Positions 37,113-47,181 of a stretch of 64,000 nucleotides of DNA are shown one piece after another; the stretch's first letter is position 1, and each line of letters starts with the position of its first letter. This stretch comes from Candidatus Opimibacter skivensis. GTDB lineage: Bacteria > Bacteroidota > Bacteroidia > Chitinophagales > Saprospiraceae. The notes beneath the pieces were generated by a model that did no database searches, was not told the DNA's origin, and worked only from the letters and a program-made list of their open reading frames with translations. The stretch lies in the NCBI GenBank assembly GCA_016722045.1, contig JADKGY010000029.1, positions 744,001 to 808,000 of the forward strand. Reading direction: 5' to 3'. A program made the translations under genes and the position numbers.

Positions 37113-39623
37113 ATGAAAATTTCATATAACCCTCTTGCTATCTTATATTTTTTCATTTTCACAGCCATATATTCTCCACTTTTCAGCCAATCAAGTGCAT
37201 CGGAGATTTATAAGGATATCAAAAAGTTAGGCGTACTGGCTAATGTCCTTTATGTCGGCGCCCATCCCGATGATGAGAATACCCGTCTGATCAGCTATTT
37301 CTCAAATCATATTTCTGCGCATACTACCTATCTGTCGATGACCCGTGGGGATGGAGGTCAAAATCTGATAGGCCCCGAAATTCGTGAAATGCTTGGTGTG
37401 ATCAGAACCCAGGAGCTCCTTGCGGCAAGATCCGTTGACGGAGGCTTTCAAATGTTTACACGAGCCAACGATTTCGGTTATTCCAAAACTCCAACTGAAA
37501 CTTTTAATATATGGGATCGAAATGAAGTCCTGAGTGATGTAGTCTGGGCCATGCGGACAATCAGACCCGATGTCATCATCAACAGATTCAATACCGATAC
37601 CTCCCGACCTAATCATGGTCATCACACCGCTTCGGCTATACTCTCCACCGAAGCATTTGATCTGGCCGCAGACCCTTCTTCTTTTCCTGAACAATTAAAA
37701 TATGTTGAGCCTTGGCAGCCAAGAAGGATTTACTTCAACACAAGCTGGTGGTTTTATGGAAGCCAGGAGAATTTTAACAAAGTGGATAAATCGAACATGA
37801 TGTCCATCGATATCGGGTCCTTTGATCAGGTATCAGGTGAATCAAACTCTGAAATCGCCGGTAGAAGTAGAAGCATGCACAAAAGTCAGGGCTTTGGATC
37901 TGCTGAAACCAGAGGCGAAAGCCTGGATTATATCGACCTTATTAAAGATGCTAAGGGAACCAAACCAAAAGATATTTTTGAGGGCATAGATATTACATGG
38001 AACCGTGTTCAGGGCGGCTCAGGTATTGGCACCAAAGTCAAACAATTAGATTCTTCATTTGATTTTAAATCGCCTTCATCAAGTATTCCGCAATTGCTGA
38101 ATATCTATAACTCGATTCAACAACTCCCTGATTCATATTGGAAGAAAATAAAATCAGATGAATGCAAATCTCTGATTGAAAAATGCCTTGGTTTATTTAT
38201 TGAAGTTCGTACCAACAAATTTCGTGTAAGCCCCGGAATGATGCTGCCTGCAACATTGGAAATTGCAAACAGATCAAATGTTGATGTCACGCTCTCATCT
38301 GTCAGGTTTTCCTCAGGGGATACTACATATTCATTCCAGTCACCACTTAAATACAATCAGGTGGTGATGAATGAAATGAAAATTACGGTTCCTGATCATC
38401 TCAGCACACCTTATTGGCTAGTTGATACCCCTAAAGAAGGAATGTATAGCGTTCCTGATCAGGAAAAAAGAGGCCGACCTTATGACGCTCCCGAAATTTC
38501 AGCCGATATCAATATTATGATTTCCGGAACACAAATAGTTTTTAATGTTCCTGTGATATATAAAACAGTGGATCCTGCCAAAGGTGAAATTCACCGCCCA
38601 CTATCCATTACACCTCCGGTCGCAATTCAATTCAACGAGGATGTATTGGTTTTTTCTTTAGGTAATGAGCGCACCATTGATGTGACACTTACAGCTATTC
38701 AGGATAGTGTAAGTGGAACACTCCAACTAAAAATTCCCCAAAAAGATTGGACCATTTCCCCCTCAAGTATTCCCTGGTCATTTTCCAATTCAGGTGAGAC
38801 CACTGTACTAACTTGTAAAATTACTCCACCCAACGGCCAGTCTTCAGCAACTCTAAATCCTGAAATTTTAAGTGGTGGTCAGACTTACCACCACAAGGTG
38901 ACAACGATCGATTATGACCACCTTCCATATTTATCTATTGTGCGTGAAGCAAGTGTTAAGTTAAAAAGTATCGATCTGAAAATTATTCCCAGAGCGATAG
39001 CTTATATCGAAGGCGCAGGCGATGATGTGGTAGAAGGCTTACAGCAAATTGGCTATTCAATCGATGTGATAGACCCGGCTACAATTTCAACTACGGAATT
39101 AAGCAAATACCAGGTTGTTATTTTAGGCATCAGAGCATTCAATACCATTGAACCACTAGCCTATAAAAATAAAATACTTTTTGATTGGGTTGAAAAAGGA
39201 GGCACTATGATCGTGCAGTATAATACCAGTCATGCTTTGGTGACAGACGAAATTGCACCTTACCCTTTAACTCTCTCCAGGGATCGCGTAACAGAAGAAA
39301 ATTCATCTGTTACAATTCTTAATCCGGAGTCAGACATTTTCAACTTCCCAAATAAAATAAATGCTTCTGATTTTGATGGCTGGGCTCAGGAACGGGGCTT
39401 ATATTTTCCAAATAAATGGGATGATCATTTCACTCCGCTTCTTGAAATGAAAGACACTGGAGAAAATTCTACAAAAGGGTCTTTATTGATTGCAGGGTAT
39501 GGAGAAGGGTATTATGTCTACAGCGGTATATCATGGTTCAGACATCTCCCCGTCGGTGTTCCGGGATCTTATCGGCTATTGAGCAATCTCATTTCTCTAG
39601 GCTTCAAAAGCGGTAAATCCTAA
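37113..39623 (+). CDS. Exported PIG-L (LmbE-like) deacetylase
   Basis: An 836-residue protein with a signal peptide (LYFFIFTAIYSPLFSQ). Residues 43-250 form the PIG-L/LmbE zinc deacetylase domain: VGAHPDDENTRL binds zinc, with further ligands in RPNHGHHTAS. The C-terminal 500 residues include beta-rich regions and a glutamine-amidotransferase-like segment (YQVVILGIRAFNTIEP, WVEKGGTMIVQYNT). It probably removes N-acetyl groups from a sugar conjugate in the periplasm. It precedes a small membrane protein and a sodium:solute symporter, suggesting uptake and use of that substrate. Confidence 0.88.
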   Translation: MKISYNPLAILYFFIFTAIYSPLFSQSSASEIYKDIKKLGVLANVLYVGAHPDDENTRLISYFSNHISAHTTYLSMTRGDGGQNLIGPEIREMLGVIRTQELLAARSVDGGFQMFTRANDFGYSKTPTETFNIWDRNEVLSDVVWAMRTIRPDVIINRFNTDTSRPNHGHHTASAILSTEAFDLAADPSSFPEQLKYVEPWQPRRIYFNTSWWFYGSQENFNKVDKSNMMSIDIGSFDQVSGESNSEIAGRSRSMHKSQGFGSAETRGESLDYIDLIKDAKGTKPKDIFEGIDITWNRVQGGSGIGTKVKQLDSSFDFKSPSSSIPQLLNIYNSIQQLPDSYWKKIKSDECKSLIEKCLGLFIEVRTNKFRVSPGMMLPATLEIANRSNVDVTLSSVRFSSGDTTYSFQSPLKYNQVVMNEMKITVPDHLSTPYWLVDTPKEGMYSVPDQEKRGRPYDAPEISADINIMISGTQIVFNVPVIYKTVDPAKGEIHRPLSITPPVAIQFNEDVLVFSLGNERTIDVTLTAIQDSVSGTLQLKIPQKDWTISPSSIPWSFSNSGETTVLTCKITPPNGQSSATLNPEILSGGQTYHHKVTTIDYDHLPYLSIVREASVKLKSIDLKIIPRAIAYIEGAGDDVVEGLQQIGYSIDVIDPATISTTELSKYQVVILGIRAFNTIEPLAYKNKILFDWVEKGGTMIVQYNTSHALVTDEIAPYPLTLSRDRVTEENSSVTILNPESDIFNFPNKINASDFDGWAQERGLYFPNKWDDHFTPLLEMKDTGENSTKGSLLIAGYGEGYYVYSGISWFRHLPVGVPGSYRLLSNLISLGFKSGKS

Positions 39624-39644
39624 TCTTTACATAATATCTGAATA

Positions 39645-39815
39645 ATGTCAGGGCTCGGTGATAAAATAAATTCCTCAATTGAGGATTTGAGGCCAACAAG
39701 CGAAGATCGCAACTTCCATTGGAACAGGTTATATGTGTTTGTACTCATTTTTAATGCTGTACTTGTTGTGCTATTTTATTTGCTTAGTCATTTTTTTAAC
39801 CATCACGTCGTATGA
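39645..39815 (+). CDS. Small single-span membrane protein
   Basis: A 56-residue ORF from ATG 39645 to TGA 39813-39815, below usual length cut-offs. The N-terminal half is soluble and acidic (INSSIEDLRPTSEDRNFHW) and the C-terminal half is one hydrophobic span (YVFVLIFNAVLVVLFYLL). Its stop overlaps the symporter ATG (ATGA), so it is likely real and may be a symporter subunit. Confidence 0.7.
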   Translation: MSGLGDKINSSIEDLRPTSEDRNFHWNRLYVFVLIFNAVLVVLFYLLSHFFNHHVV

Positions 39816-41506
39816 GTGTATTGGATTGGATTGTCCTGATCGGTTCAACAGCATTCATCGTCATTTTCGGCATCTGGAAAACCAGGAAGAATAAAAATAT
39901 TGAGGGCTACCTCCAGGGCAATCATTCTGCCCATTGGTGGACTGTAGGTCTTTCGGTTATGGCCACTCAAGCCAGTGCTATTACATTTCTCTCCACACCC
40001 GGCCAGGCCTATTCTGAAGGAATGGGATTTGTCCAGTTCTATTTTGGATTGCCTATAGCCATGGTGATCATTTGCATCGTTTTTATTCCGAGGTATTTCC
40101 GGATGAAAGTATTCACGGTATATGAATTTCTTGAGCAACGTTTTGGACTTCCCACGCGCCTGCTAGCCGCATTTCTCTTCTTAATTCAACGCGGGCTTGG
40201 TGCAAGTATTACAATTTTCGCGCCGTCCATTATTTTTTCAGCAATTCTTGGATGGAATTTACATCTTACCATTTTCGTTATTGGTTGCGTGGTTGCACTC
40301 TACACTTTTGTTGGTGGTACAGCCGCAGTCAGCGTAACACATAAGCTACAAATGGCCATCATGATCGGCGGTATTATCACAGCATTTGCTGTTACCTTAT
40401 CTTTTTTACCGGATGGAATCGGATTTACAGATGCATTACAGATTGCAGGTGCAAGTGGTCGACTCAATGTCGTCGATTTCAGTTTGAATCTGAATAACAG
40501 GTATACGTTCTGGTCTGGGATCACAGGAGGCACTTTTCTGGCTCTTGCATATTTTGGCACTGATCAGTCACAGGCGCAACGTTATCTCACCGGGCAATCC
40601 ATTAAACAAAGTCGGTTGGGACTACTATTTAATGGCATATTTAAAGTACCAATGCAATTTTTGATTTTACTGACCGGGCTGATGGTATACGTTTTTTATC
40701 AATTTCACGCTCCACCACTATTTTTTAATACCCATGTCGAGAAAGAAATGTTGGCTTCCTCAGCATCTGCCGAATACACTCAGTTACAACAAGAGTGGAA
40801 AAATGAACACGATACAAAACAGATATTATATAATGATTTGGTTAGAAATGATAATAAACCTATTGACCAGGCTTTACTAGACCAAAGCATGAATCACGAG
40901 AACGAAATTCGCAGTAAAACAAAAAAATTAATAACCACTACATTACCTGATGCAGAATCCAATGATCGGGATTACCTCTTCATCAGATTTATCCTGGACT
41001 ATCTACCCAAAGGAATCATCGGCTTATTGATTTCGATGATCCTTGCTGCAGGAATGTCATCTACTGCTTCCGAATTAAATGCGTTAGCTTCAACTACCAC
41101 GATTGATTTTTATAAGCGATTGATCCGTAAGGATGCCAGTGATAAGCATTTTGTGTATGCGTCAAAAGCATTTGTATTGGGCTGGGCAGTGATTGCCATT
41201 TGCTTCGCGTACTATGGTGCATTGTTTGAAAACCTGATCCAATTCGTCAATATCGTAGGCTCCATCTTTTACGGTACAGTACTTGGTATTTTCCTGTCTG
41301 CTTTTTATTTGAAATACGTTTCAGGTCGGTCAGTATTCATCTCCGCTTTAATCGCACAGGCTATCGTATTATACTTTTTTCTGAAAACCGATATTGGTTT
41401 CTTATGGTATAATGTGATAGGTTGCGGAGCTGTCATGATCTTCAGTTTAATTATTGAAATGCTCAATAGAATGATCCGCAGAAATGAATCACAATTGACT
41501 ACCTAA
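39812..41506 (+). CDS. Sodium:solute symporter (SSS family)
   Basis: A 564-residue inner-membrane transporter with about 13 hydrophobic segments. SSS hallmarks are visible: WWTVGLSVMATQASAITFLSTPGQAYSEG near the N-terminus, YTFVGGTAAVSVTHKLQM, and GTDQSQAQRYLTG. A charged loop of about 75 residues (NTHVEKEM ... SNDRDYL) interrupts the membrane part. It imports a solute with Na+. Co-translated with the small membrane protein and likely linked to the deacetylase product. Confidence 0.92.
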   Translation: MSVLDWIVLIGSTAFIVIFGIWKTRKNKNIEGYLQGNHSAHWWTVGLSVMATQASAITFLSTPGQAYSEGMGFVQFYFGLPIAMVIICIVFIPRYFRMKVFTVYEFLEQRFGLPTRLLAAFLFLIQRGLGASITIFAPSIIFSAILGWNLHLTIFVIGCVVALYTFVGGTAAVSVTHKLQMAIMIGGIITAFAVTLSFLPDGIGFTDALQIAGASGRLNVVDFSLNLNNRYTFWSGITGGTFLALAYFGTDQSQAQRYLTGQSIKQSRLGLLFNGIFKVPMQFLILLTGLMVYVFYQFHAPPLFFNTHVEKEMLASSASAEYTQLQQEWKNEHDTKQILYNDLVRNDNKPIDQALLDQSMNHENEIRSKTKKLITTTLPDAESNDRDYLFIRFILDYLPKGIIGLLISMILAAGMSSTASELNALASTTTIDFYKRLIRKDASDKHFVYASKAFVLGWAVIAICFAYYGALFENLIQFVNIVGSIFYGTVLGIFLSAFYLKYVSGRSVFISALIAQAIVLYFFLKTDIGFLWYNVIGCGAVMIFSLIIEMLNRMIRRNESQLTT

Positions 41507-41550
41507 GAAAAGATTCATACACTGGTCAATGAATAGTTTGCAAAAAAAAT

Positions 41551-41575
41551 AGATCCCGAAAATCTTCCGGGATCT
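41551..41575 (-). terminator. Terminator of the DUF2911 gene
   Basis: AGATCCCG / CGGGATCT stem. On the minus strand it is followed by a run of eight T residues. The convergent symporter may also use it. Confidence 0.7.
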
Positions 41576-41599
41576 ATCCTTATATTATTCGCTAAATGT

Positions 41600-41671
41600 T
41601 CTCACATCTCACATCTCACATCTCACACATCTCACATCTCACATCTCACATCTCACATCTCATATCTCACC
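41600..41671. repeat. 7-bp tandem repeat (CTCACAT)n
   Basis: About ten copies of CTCACAT with one insertion and one substitution, directly before the stop of the DUF2911 gene. It lies between that stop and its terminator. A simple-sequence tract prone to slippage. Confidence 0.9.
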
Positions 41672-42520
41672 TTACATCTTTTTCCATTCTGCGATCGAGG
41701 CAGTATTCATTCGTATATAATCTTTATTAGAGTCTTGTGTCGCAAGCTCTAATGATCGAGTAGCAGTTTCAATAGCTCCCTTCTTATCACCAAGACCCGC
41801 CTGGATTAATGACTTTGTTCTAAGTACCCAATATTTTTCATTTCCCATGGCAATAGATTTATTTACCCATTCGAGTGCTTTATTGAGATCCTTCCCTTCG
41901 GTGAAATAATAATTGCCTGCTGAATAATAATCACCTGCTGTCGGACCAGCCATAACCTTGGAGATGCTTTCTTCTACAACTTTATCTGTGCCTACTTTGA
42001 TGGCAACGGGAAGGTAGATGTTATCCCAGAGTACAAAGAAATCCCCACCGCTGTTAGTAAGGTTATCAAACCCCATCATCAATGACTCCACATGCATATC
42101 TTTAGATAATGGATACGGTGTAGCTGTAACAGAAACAGGAGTCACATCAGAACCGGCGTAACTAGTCCAATCTGTACTGTTGTGTGGATAAAGCATAACA
42201 GTCCAGGTAGTCATCCCTGGTTTTGTCAATAAAGCATAAGATCCTTTTTTTACATCTGCACCTCCGAAATTTATATCCTCACTAAAGGTGATCTTGGTTG
42301 CAGCATTAGCTCCTGTCCTCCATACCTCACCATAAGGTACCAGACCTCCGAAAATAGCTCTCTTCTTCACACTTGGTCGTGAATATTCTACCGTCACATC
42401 AGTAAGGCCAATACGTTGCTCCACTTTCGCACCAGGGCTGGCGGCAGGAGTTTGAATTTGAGCCTGCATTAAATTGATCGCAAGCACAGTCAATAAAACA
42501 AGTATTCCGGTTTTTTTCAT
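41672..42520 (-). CDS. DUF2911 protein with TPR-like C-terminus
   Basis: A 282-residue exported protein (signal peptide ILVLLTVLAINLMQAQ). The DUF2911 core is visible: VTVEYSRPSVKKRAIFGGLVPYG, VWRTGANAATKITFSEDI, KKGSYALLT. The C-terminal 90 residues are TPR-like helices (DLNKALEWVNKSIAMGNEKYW). Function unknown; probably periplasmic or surface-linked. The gene is followed by a 7-bp tandem repeat and a terminator. Confidence 0.9.
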   Translation of the reverse strand: MKKTGILVLLTVLAINLMQAQIQTPAASPGAKVEQRIGLTDVTVEYSRPSVKKRAIFGGLVPYGEVWRTGANAATKITFSEDINFGGADVKKGSYALLTKPGMTTWTVMLYPHNSTDWTSYAGSDVTPVSVTATPYPLSKDMHVESLMMGFDNLTNSGGDFFVLWDNIYLPVAIKVGTDKVVEESISKVMAGPTAGDYYSAGNYYFTEGKDLNKALEWVNKSIAMGNEKYWVLRTKSLIQAGLGDKKGAIETATRSLELATQDSNKDYIRMNTASIAEWKKM

Positions 42521-42599
42521 TTGAAAGAAGATTTATAGTTTAAACAATTAGCGGTTAAACATGATCAGCTAAGAAAAAGTTGATCATGCCAAAATAAAA

Positions 42600-42625
42600 A
42601 AAGCACTTCTGATTTGAAGTGCTTT
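42600..42625 (-). terminator. Terminator after tRNA-Lys
   Basis: AAGCACTTC/GAAGTGCTT hairpin with a T run on the minus strand, immediately after the tRNA. Confidence 0.75.
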
Positions 42626-42629
42626 CGAG

Positions 42630-42702
42630 TGACAGCGCTGGGATTCGAACCCAGGACCCACGGCTTAAAAGACCGTTGCTCTACCGGCTGAGCTACGCTG
42701 TC
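42630..42702 (-). tRNA. tRNA-Lys (anticodon TTT)
   Basis: A 73-base cloverleaf: acceptor GACAGCG/CGCTGTC, D-arm GCTCAGCCGGTAGAGC, anticodon loop CTTTTAA with TTT, T-arm CTGGGTTCGAATCCCAG, discriminator A. CCA is not encoded. Confidence 0.97.
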
Positions 42703-42816
42703 AGGATTGCACCTTTGCGCAAACAAGGCCGCAAATATATTACTTTTTCATATTGAAGCCGGATTACCCTTCTAAATTAAGAATTTTTAAGCCCCCCAAA
42801 GCCTCGAAATACCTTA

Positions 42817-43749
42817 TTAATGTTGCTGCGTAAGCATCCGCAATGAATATTTCTTTCCTTCAATAGATTCTAAAACATGAGGAAAATGTTCTCTTGCTTC
42901 ACTGATCAGATCCCCTACATCCTTATAGCGGGATGAATAATGTCCGGTAAGCAGACACATAACATCAGCTTCTGCCGCCATCAGGCCCGCATCTCCAGCT
43001 GTACTGTGACCGGTTAATTCAGCCGTATCAATCAGATCATTTCCAAACGTAGTTTCGTGGTAAAGCATCGTTACATTTTTTATCCATGGTATTATCATTT
43101 TACTGTATTGCGTATCTGAACAATATGCATAGCTTAGTAGCAATTCCTCTCCATATGTCATCAAATGGTTTGGCATGGTAGTACCGTTTATTTCCAAATC
43201 CATTCCATGCTGCAATTGATGTATCTGGTCTGGAGTGAGTCTCATTGACTCGACAACTTCCTTTTTAAGTTTATACAGACTTGATCTCTCCTTTAACAAA
43301 TATCCATTGCAACTTATACGATGCTGAAGAGGAAAAGTAAATACATCCAGATTACCCTTAGTCCATATTTTCGATAAACTCGTTGGGTTAGTTTCAACAA
43401 TATGGAGTGGATAATTAATCTTCATTTCAGTGTATCTAATGATCTCATCAAGGAGGCCTTTTATCCCCACCGGACCAAAAACTGTAAGTGCTTCTTTACG
43501 TTGAAGATGACTGAAAGAACTCAACAGCCCCGGCAGTCCGAATACATGATCACCGTGTAGATGGCTGATCAGAATAATAGTGATCTTAAATGGTTTGATA
43601 CCATATTCACGTAGCCTTGTCTGTGTTCCTTCACCACAGTCGATAAGGCAAAACAGATCATCATATTGTACAACCTGAGCAGACGGATGTCTTCCATTCA
43701 TAGGAAGCGCAGATCCGGAACCAATTACCGTCACTGCAAATTCAGCCAT
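42817..43749 (-). CDS. rnz: Ribonuclease Z
   Basis: A 310-residue metallo-beta-lactamase fold endonuclease that trims the 3' end of tRNA precursors. This fits the tRNA-Lys next door, whose CCA is not encoded. Visible are IGSGSALPMNGRHPSAQVVQ, the zinc motif SHLHGDHVFGLPGLL, and ELTGHSTAGDAG with GHYSSRY near the C-terminus. Complete. Confidence 0.96.
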   Translation of the reverse strand: MAEFAVTVIGSGSALPMNGRHPSAQVVQYDDLFCLIDCGEGTQTRLREYGIKPFKITIILISHLHGDHVFGLPGLLSSFSHLQRKEALTVFGPVGIKGLLDEIIRYTEMKINYPLHIVETNPTSLSKIWTKGNLDVFTFPLQHRISCNGYLLKERSSLYKLKKEVVESMRLTPDQIHQLQHGMDLEINGTTMPNHLMTYGEELLLSYAYCSDTQYSKMIIPWIKNVTMLYHETTFGNDLIDTAELTGHSTAGDAGLMAAEADVMCLLTGHYSSRYKDVGDLISEAREHFPHVLESIEGKKYSLRMLTQQH

Positions 43750-43777
43750 GACTGATTATCGGTTTAATTTAGTTCGA

Positions 43778-44173
43778 TTATTCTTCTTCTGTCGGAACTT
43801 CGCTGTTCATATCACGCTCTACATCTTCCATATAGACGTAATCGATGGATTCCTTTACTGTAGGCACGATGGCTAGTATAGTATCGAGTCTGGATATCTT
43901 GATGAGCTTCTCAACACTCGGATGGGCGATCCCGGTGATGACATAACTTCCATAATCTTTCCATAGCCGATTAGCGGTAAGGATAGCACTCAATCCGGAC
44001 GAATCAACATATTTAACCTGGCTCAAATCAAAAATCAGGTTTCGCACTCCTTCATTTCTGAGAAAAATAAACTCTGATTTCAAATCAGGGGCAATAAGAG
44101 AATTCAAATTCTCTTCATCAAGAGAGAGAACAGAGTACTTATCATGTTTATCTAATGAAAACTTCATTGGCAA
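43778..44173 (-). CDS. STAS-domain anti-anti-sigma-like protein
   Basis: A 131-residue STAS protein. Visible are FIFLRNEGVRNLIFDLSQVKYVDSSGLSAIL, with the conserved DSSGL that carries the phosphorylatable Ser in SpoIIAA-type proteins. The acidic C-terminal extension is unusual. It probably regulates a partner by binding an anti-sigma-like kinase. A -7-like box TACTTTTG lies at 44217-44224 on the minus strand. It precedes rnz by 28 bases and is likely co-transcribed. Confidence 0.88.
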   Translation of the reverse strand: MPMKFSLDKHDKYSVLSLDEENLNSLIAPDLKSEFIFLRNEGVRNLIFDLSQVKYVDSSGLSAILTANRLWKDYGSYVITGIAHPSVEKLIKISRLDTILAIVPTVKESIDYVYMEDVERDMNSEVPTEEE

Positions 44174-44539
44174 TGCATTAGTCTTTTAATGACCCCTTTA
44201 AAATTGAGGACGTTTGCAAAAGTACCCCATTTTCGATAAATTCACTCTAAGCCCGGGGTATATTGTTGTTTGTTAAGCAAATACGACCCGGGCATGCCTT
44301 CAATTTTTCTTTTTAACAATATTGAAACACATTATTCTTTTCTTTTTAAATCATTATCGGCCCCTTATTGTTATTATGACAAATCGTCACGATTACGTCC
44401 TTAAACAAGCTGAATTGGCAGATTCATCATCCTTTTTAGCCACTTGGAATCATTTTGGATGTGGGTGATCTTTAGAAACACTACTTTTATAAATAGTTCT
44501 TATATTGGACTTTAAATTAATATATCCCAAGCATTATAC
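44174..44539. other. Divergent promoter region between STAS and clpC
   Basis: 366 bases with no convincing gene. A -7-like box for the STAS gene lies at 44217-44224. A GCCCGGG / CCCGGGC inverted repeat (44251-44257 and 44287-44293) is present and may be a regulatory hairpin. A 30-codon ORF starts near 44377 but has no support. Confidence 0.45.
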
Positions 44540-47077
44540 ATGAATAGAAAGTTCTCTCCCAAAGTCAAGAAGATCATTTCCCTAAGCAAAAATGAAGCTT
44601 TGAGACTCGGGCACGATTATATCGGTACTGAACATCTCCTTCTTGGGATGCTTCAGGACAATGATAATCTTGCCGTCCGGGTTTTGGACGCAATGGATGT
44701 TGATTTTACTGAGCTAAAATTCAAAATTGAGGACACAATAGCCGAAGGACGGTTAGAACAAACTCCTGTCTCTGCCGGCAATGTTCCTCTCAACAGACAA
44801 GCTGAACGTGTCCTGAAAGTGACTTTTCTCGAAGCAAAAAATCTGAACAGCGATGAGATTAGTCCTGAACACCTTATGCTTTCGATTTTAAAACATGGTG
44901 ATAACATCGCGAGTAAAGTACTATCTGAATTTGATATCAATTATGAATCATATAAATCTGAACTTGAATATGTCATTCAGGAAGAATCAGGTAATTATCA
45001 GGAATTTATGAACCAAGGTCCATCTGACTCTGAAGGCTCCTATGAAGAAGAAGGAGAGAAAGGCCAATTCGGTGCTAAAAGAACTGCTTCAAAATCCCGT
45101 ACACCAGTTCTTGACAATTTTGGCAGAGACATAACACGTCTTGCTGAAGAAGATAAGCTGGATCCTATCATCGGACGTGAGACTGAGATTGAAAGGGTAT
45201 CACAAATCCTAAGCCGTAGAAAAAAGAATAATCCAATCCTTATAGGTGAGCCAGGTGTTGGAAAAACAGCTATTGTCGAAGGTCTCGCTCTTCGCATAAT
45301 GCAAAGAAAAGTAAGTCGCAATCTGTTTAATAAACGGATCGTGATGCTTGATCTGGCAGCTCTGGTCGCCGGTACAAAATACCGTGGACAGTTTGAAGAA
45401 AGAATGAAAGCCATAATGGGTGAGCTTGAAAAATCAAGAGATGTCATCCTCTTCATTGACGAAATTCATACCATCGTTGGCGCCGGCGGTGCAACCGGTT
45501 CACTCGATGCATCAAATATCTTTAAACCTGCATTATCCCGTGGAGAATTGCAGTGTATCGGCGCATCTACCTTAGATGAATATCGCCAGCATATTGAAAA
45601 AGACGGAGCACTTGACAGGCGTTTTCAAAAAGTTCTTGTCGAACCACCTTCCGCAGAAGAAGCTGAACACATCCTGCATAACATCAAACCGAAATACGAG
45701 GAATTTCATAATGTCTCCTATTCTGATGAAGCTATCAGAGCTTGTGTCAAATTGAGTGACCGCTATATAAGTGATAGGTTTTTACCAGATAAAGCAATTG
45801 ATGTATTAGATGAAGTAGGCGCCAGGGTGCATCTCAAAAACATTCATGTGCCTAAACATATAGAAGAATTCGAAGCACAAATCGAAGAGATAAAAGAAGA
45901 GAAAAATAAAGCTGTCAAGAGTCAGCAGTACGAAAAAGCTGCCGATCTCCGTGACCATGAATCCAAACTTGTCAGAAAGCTTGAGAAAGCTAAAGAAGAC
46001 TGGGAGGAAGAATCAAAAACAAAGAAATATCCCGTGTCTGAAGATGACATCGCTGAAGTTGTAGCCATGATGACTGGCATTCCTGTTAAACGGGTTGCTC
46101 AGAGTGAAAGCAAAAAACTTGTTGGGATGAACAGTGATCTCAAAAAGGTCATTATCGGTCAGGATGAAGCGATTATAAAAGTCTCAAAGGCAATTCAGCG
46201 TAACCGGGTGGGTTTGAAAGATCCATCTAAACCTATCGGCTCATTTATTTTCCTGGGTCCGACGGGTGTAGGCAAAACGGAATTAGCGAAGGCCTTAGCC
46301 AGATATCTTTTTGATTCGGATGATGCTTTGATCCGTATCGATATGAGTGAATACATGGAGAAATTCTCCGTAAGCAGGCTTATCGGTGCCCCTCCAGGAT
46401 ATGTTGGTTACGAAGAAGGAGGCCAACTTACTGAAAAGGTAAGGCGGAAACCATATTCTGTTGTTTTACTCGATGAAATAGAAAAAGCTCATCCGGATGT
46501 ATACAATATTTTACTTCAGGTCCTGGATGATGGTCAATTAACTGATGGCTTGGGGAGAAAGGTTGATTTTAAAAATTGCCTGATCATTATGACCTCAAAT
46601 ATTGGGGTGCGCCAGCTTAAAGATTTTGGCCAGGGTGTAGGTTTTGCTACAAAAGCAAGACAGGATGCGGCTGAGGACCTTACGAAATCAGTCATCCAAA
46701 GTGCGTTGAAGAGGACTTTTAGTCCTGAATTTCTCAACAGGATTGATGATGTCGTCATCTTCAACAGTCTCGATCGGGATCATATCCATAAGATAATAGA
46801 CATCACACTCACAGACTTGTACAAACGAATGGCTACAATGGGCTTTTTACTCAGCCTGACGGAAGAGGCAAAAGATTTTGTCGCAGAAAAAGGGTTCGAT
46901 CCACAGTTTGGTGCTCGTCCTTTGCACAGGGCCATTCAGAAATACATTGAAGATCCTTTGGCTGAGTTCATCCTCAATGAAAATCCTGTAGAAGGAAGCA
47001 GTCTTGTAGCTGACCTGAATAAAGAGACACAGGAGTTGGTCATTCGTCAAACGATTATGGAAAAAGAAAACTCTTGA
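44540..47077 (+). CDS. clpC: ClpC-type AAA+ unfoldase
   Basis: The 845-residue ATPase partner of ClpP that unfolds proteins. The Clp N-domain comprises two repeats (residues about 1-145). AAA-1 Walker A is GEPGVGKTA near residue 236, AAA-2 GPTGVGKTE near 573. A UVR-like coiled segment (KAVKSQQYEKAADLRDHE) between them marks ClpC rather than ClpB or ClpA. C-terminal D2-small domain is complete (FDPQFGARPLHRAIQKYIE). A spaced terminator-like hairpin follows at 47182-47212, before infC. Confidence 0.96.
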   Translation: MNRKFSPKVKKIISLSKNEALRLGHDYIGTEHLLLGMLQDNDNLAVRVLDAMDVDFTELKFKIEDTIAEGRLEQTPVSAGNVPLNRQAERVLKVTFLEAKNLNSDEISPEHLMLSILKHGDNIASKVLSEFDINYESYKSELEYVIQEESGNYQEFMNQGPSDSEGSYEEEGEKGQFGAKRTASKSRTPVLDNFGRDITRLAEEDKLDPIIGRETEIERVSQILSRRKKNNPILIGEPGVGKTAIVEGLALRIMQRKVSRNLFNKRIVMLDLAALVAGTKYRGQFEERMKAIMGELEKSRDVILFIDEIHTIVGAGGATGSLDASNIFKPALSRGELQCIGASTLDEYRQHIEKDGALDRRFQKVLVEPPSAEEAEHILHNIKPKYEEFHNVSYSDEAIRACVKLSDRYISDRFLPDKAIDVLDEVGARVHLKNIHVPKHIEEFEAQIEEIKEEKNKAVKSQQYEKAADLRDHESKLVRKLEKAKEDWEEESKTKKYPVSEDDIAEVVAMMTGIPVKRVAQSESKKLVGMNSDLKKVIIGQDEAIIKVSKAIQRNRVGLKDPSKPIGSFIFLGPTGVGKTELAKALARYLFDSDDALIRIDMSEYMEKFSVSRLIGAPPGYVGYEEGGQLTEKVRRKPYSVVLLDEIEKAHPDVYNILLQVLDDGQLTDGLGRKVDFKNCLIIMTSNIGVRQLKDFGQGVGFATKARQDAAEDLTKSVIQSALKRTFSPEFLNRIDDVVIFNSLDRDHIHKIIDITLTDLYKRMATMGFLLSLTEEAKDFVAEKGFDPQFGARPLHRAIQKYIEDPLAEFILNENPVEGSSLVADLNKETQELVIRQTIMEKENS

Positions 47078-47181
47078 GGATTTCCCGCCACGGAATGTTA
47101 ATTTTGCCTTCCACAGTAAAAAACCGGGAAATTTTTCTTGTTTCAGATATCAAACATGACCTTACCATTATGTCAATTCAT

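Noticed and set aside
41600..41671. Regular repeats that could suggest a CRISPR array
   Set aside because: The units are 7 bases, contiguous and without spacers.
44377..44469. 30-codon ORF upstream of clpC
   Set aside because: Too short, no motif, no sign of translation signals beyond ATG.
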